Of a stretch of DNA of 6,969 bases, positions 5,536-6,969 are shown one piece after another. The stretch is from an uncultured Actinomycetes bacterium. Its GTDB lineage: Bacteria; Actinomycetota; Actinomycetes; S36-B12; UBA5976. The position numbers and the translations under genes were made by a program. A model generated the notes under the pieces. That model was not told the origin of the DNA, did not search any database, and saw only the letters and a list, made by a program, of their open reading frames with translations. Position 1 is the stretch's first letter. Every line of letters starts with the position of its first letter. Location: the NCBI GenBank assembly GCA_903925705.1, contig CAIYGJ010000019.1, positions 1 through 6,969 of the forward strand. Reading direction: 5' to 3'.

Positions 5536-6288
5536 ATGACTGACCGTGGATATGCAGTAGTAACCGGAGCTAGCAGTGGGATTGGCGCAGCAAGCGCTCG
5601 AGCTTTAGCCAACGAAGGGTTTCAGGTAATTGCCGCTGCAAGACGAGGTGACATGCTCGCTGAATTGGCAAAGGAAAACTCGCTAATCACTGCATGGGAA
5701 TTAGATGTAACTGATCAAGCAAGTGTTGATGCTTTGGCTAAACATCTTGAAGGCAAAAAAGTAAACGTACTGGTCGCAAATGCTGGCGGAGCCTTCGATG
5801 GCACCTCAGTTGCTGATGCTGATGTCGAGGGTTGGATCAAGGCTTATGACGTCAATGTAATTGGCGCATTGCGCACCATCAAGGCAATAATTCCAGCACT
5901 GATTAAGTCCGGCGAAGGAACCATAGTTTTGATGGGATCGACAGCCGGTCGAATTGTTTATGAAAACGGTGGCAGTTACACCGCAGCTAAGCACGCCGTT
6001 GCTGCGCTAGCTGAAACTTTGAGACTCGAACTTGCTGGTGAGCCAGTTCGTGTTGTTGAGCTAGCACCGGGAATGGTTAAGACGGATGAATTTGCCGTTA
6101 AGCGGTTCGGGGGAGACAAAGAACGCGCTGCAAAAATTTATGAAGGCGTTGCCGAGCCACTGACTGCTGATGATGTTGCCGAGGCAGTTCGCTGGAGTGT
6201 TATGTTGCCGCATCACTTCAATATCGACTTGATGGTCATTCGCCCGTTGGCACAGGCGGCGCAACACAAAGTTGTGCGAAAGCTTTAG
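5536..6288 (+). CDS. YdfG-like SDR, 3-hydroxy acid / L-allo-threonine type dehydrogenase
   Basis: A 250-residue SDR counted from ATG 5536. The frame is open upstream to a GTG at 5488, but that codon lies inside a dyad and has no ribosome site, and the extra 16 residues are not typical of the family. ATG 5536 has only a weak GAGAG before it. Motifs from ATG 5536: TGASSGIG 10-17, an Arg pair at 36-37 suggesting NADP(H), Asp57, ANAG at 81-84, and the catalytic residues Asn107, Ser135, Tyr148 and Lys152, then PG at 178-179. Segments such as GSTAG, the PGMVKTDEF region, RFGGDKERAAKIYEGV and LPHHFNI closely resemble E. coli YdfG. YdfG oxidises L-allo-threonine, serine and other 3-hydroxy acids, and reduces malonic semialdehyde. 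It is divergent from the ureohydrolase gene and its TAG overlaps the stop of the next gene. Family fairly sure; true substrate unknown. Confidence 0.83.
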   Translation: MTDRGYAVVTGASSGIGAASARALANEGFQVIAAARRGDMLAELAKENSLITAWELDVTDQASVDALAKHLEGKKVNVLVANAGGAFDGTSVADADVEGWIKAYDVNVIGALRTIKAIIPALIKSGEGTIVLMGSTAGRIVYENGGSYTAAKHAVAALAETLRLELAGEPVRVVELAPGMVKTDEFAVKRFGGDKERAAKIYEGVAEPLTADDVAEAVRWSVMLPHHFNIDLMVIRPLAQAAQHKVVRKL

Positions 6289-6767
6289 TTGGCAGCGGCC
6301 TCGTAGGCGCGCTTTAGTTCGTTAAGGTCCAACTTCTTCATCTGAAGCATTGCTTGAGTTGCAGCCTGTGATCCTTCGGGGCTATCTCCGCCTAAGTACT
6401 TGCCAAGTTCTGGCGAAATGACCTGCCAAGAAACGCCGAATTTATCTTTAAGCCAGCCGCACTGACCTTCTTCGCCACCATCGGAAGTAAGAATTTCCCA
6501 GAAATGGTCAATTTCAGATTGGTCCTTGCAAGGGATTTGAAATGAGATTGCCTCGCTGTGTGGGAATTGCGGTCCACCGTTCAATCCGATGAATGGCTGA
6601 CCAAAGATTGTGAAGTCAACAATAACTTCATCTCCCTGTTCGTTGCCTGGGGTTTCTGTTGGAGTAACCCAATTACTTCCCATGCTGCTGTTAGGAAAAA
6701 TGCTGGTGTAGAACTGGGCAGCCTGGCGGGCTTTGCCGTCGAACCAAAGACAGGTTGTTAGTTGCAT
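6285..6767 (-). CDS. VOC superfamily protein, PhnB / 3-demethylubiquinone methyltransferase-like domain
   Basis: A 160-residue protein of the vicinal-oxygen-chelate (glyoxalase/bleomycin-resistance) superfamily, in the PhnB-like group often misnamed 3-demethylubiquinone-9 3-methyltransferase. Recognisable pieces are TCLWFDGKARQAAQFYTSIFP at 5-25, FGQPFIGLNGGPQFPHSEAISFQ at 55-77, CGWLKDKFGVSWQV at 103-116, and the C-terminal MLQMKKLDL helix near 140-148. The single domain matches the family's usual size. No real function is established for this group, and catalysis cannot be inferred. The start at ATG 6767 has no Shine-Dalgarno in the visible upstream sequence, so a leaderless or weakly initiated message is possible. 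It converges on the YdfG-like SDR with overlapping stop codons and is divergent from the tmRNA gene. Confidence 0.85.
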   Translation of the reverse strand: MQLTTCLWFDGKARQAAQFYTSIFPNSSMGSNWVTPTETPGNEQGDEVIVDFTIFGQPFIGLNGGPQFPHSEAISFQIPCKDQSEIDHFWEILTSDGGEEGQCGWLKDKFGVSWQVISPELGKYLGGDSPEGSQAATQAMLQMKKLDLNELKRAYEAAAN

Positions 6768-6817
6768 AGATTAATTGTGCCAGCGGTTATGGGGAATAGG
6801 AATGTCGGCTCGTCGGT

Positions 6818-6823
6818 TACAAT
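6818..6823 (+). promoter_or_regulatory. ssrA: possible -10 element of the tmRNA promoter
   Basis: TACAAT matches the -10 consensus at five of six positions and lies about 58 bp before the mature tmRNA 5' end. No convincing -35 is found at the right distance. A transcript from here would carry a leader of roughly 50 nt that RNase P would remove. Confidence 0.35.
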
Positions 6824-6861
6824 AGATACATAACTAAATAGTGGTGGTTACCTATCCAGTA

Positions 6862-6886
6862 ATCCCCTGATGAAAATCTTGGGGGT
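6862..6886 (+). other. predicted leader hairpin overlapping the tmRNA 5' end
   Basis: CCCC (6864-6867) can pair with GGGG (6881-6884), the first four bases of the mature tmRNA. The pairing extends outward through T6863-G6885 and A6862-T6886. Inside, GAT (6869-6871) pairs with ATC (6876-6878) around a GAAA tetraloop, with T mismatches between the two stems. In the precursor this would compete with the tmRNA acceptor stem. Seen by hand folding only. Confidence 0.4.
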
Positions 6887-6969
6887 GAACGGTTTCGACT
6901 TTGGTAGTCGAAATGGGAGAAGCGAGCCGAGAATGTTGGTCATCTCGTAAACGTCCAGCAAAAACAATA
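6881..6969 (+). ncRNA. ssrA: tmRNA (ssrA), 5' part
   Basis: Transfer-messenger RNA rescues stalled ribosomes by acting as tRNA-Ala and then as a short mRNA for a degradation tag. The 5' end GGGGGTGAAC followed by GGTTTCGACT is the conserved actinobacterial form. TTTCGACT (6893-6900) pairs perfectly with AGTCGAAA (6906-6913). Pseudoknot PK1 is clear: CGAGA (6928-6932) pairs with TCTCG (6943-6947), and GTTGG (6935-6939) pairs with CCAGC (6955-6959) with one G-T wobble. The sequence then reads GCAAAAACAATA, which matches the region just before the resume codon in known tmRNAs. The window therefore ends a few bases before the tag frame; the tag, PK2-4 and the 3' half are outside. It is preceded by the divergent VOC gene, with no smpB directly upstream in the window. 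Confidence 0.93.

Noticed and set aside
6755..6790. Leaderless promoter for the VOC gene (CACAAT on the minus strand 7-12 bp before its ATG)
   Set aside because: The -10 match is only 4 of 6, starts with C in place of T, and there is no -35 at a suitable distance.
6862..6886. Terminator of an upstream transcript before the tmRNA
   Set aside because: The stem is followed by the tmRNA body, not by a T-run, and no plus-strand gene lies close enough upstream to need one.

Overview
The window looks like a chromosomal segment of a compact, mid-GC (roughly mid-40s % by eye) actinobacterium. It could be a freshwater or marine planktonic lineage, but that is an inference. The support is the actinobacterial-type 5' end of the tmRNA, an actinobacterial-style glutamine-synthetase-like protein next to an aldehyde dehydrogenase and a short-chain dehydrogenase, the small intergenic gaps, and two convergent gene pairs whose stop codons overlap.

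Layout. Positions 1-332 (minus) hold the N-terminal 110 codons of a glutamine synthetase-family protein of the gamma-glutamyl-amine ligase type; the rest lies outside the window. A 203-bp divergent region (333-535) separates it from a plus-strand trio: an aldehyde dehydrogenase (536-1903), an SDR oxidoreductase (1952-2716) and a threonine-aldolase-like PLP enzyme (2756-3793). These run head-on into a minus-strand pair: an agmatinase-family ureohydrolase (5451-4513) followed by a class-I-amidotransferase-like gamma-glutamyl amide hydrolase (4497-3790). A short divergent region carrying a 27-bp dyad leads to a YdfG-like SDR (5536-6288, plus). That gene converges on a VOC/PhnB-like protein (6767-6285, minus). 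The window ends inside the tmRNA gene (ssrA, from 6881), just before its tag-encoding frame.

How the genes fit together. A GS-like ligase, an oxidoreductase, an aldehyde dehydrogenase and a gamma-glutamyl amide hydrolase are the four activities of a gamma-glutamylated amine catabolic route: add glutamate to the amine, oxidise to aldehyde, oxidise to acid, release glutamate. The E. coli Puu pathway for putrescine is the classic case. No FAD-dependent PuuB-type oxidase is seen here. The SDR could instead oxidise an alcohol, which would suit the route described in Streptomyces for ethanolamine (GlnA4), giving glycine. The ureohydrolase, which would make putrescine if it is a true agmatinase, argues for the polyamine alternative. 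The sequence alone does not decide between them. The threonine-aldolase-like enzyme and the YdfG-like SDR both belong to families acting on beta-hydroxy amino acids.

The points most worth a second look are the SDR-containing gamma-glutamyl gene set, the His-to-Asp change in the first metal-binding motif of the ureohydrolase (GGDDS for GGDHS), the dyad between the ureohydrolase and the YdfG-like SDR, and a leader hairpin that can pair with the 5' strand of the tmRNA. I saw no mobile element, CRISPR array, tRNA, rRNA or clear intrinsic terminator. No gene-free stretch exceeds 300 bases.
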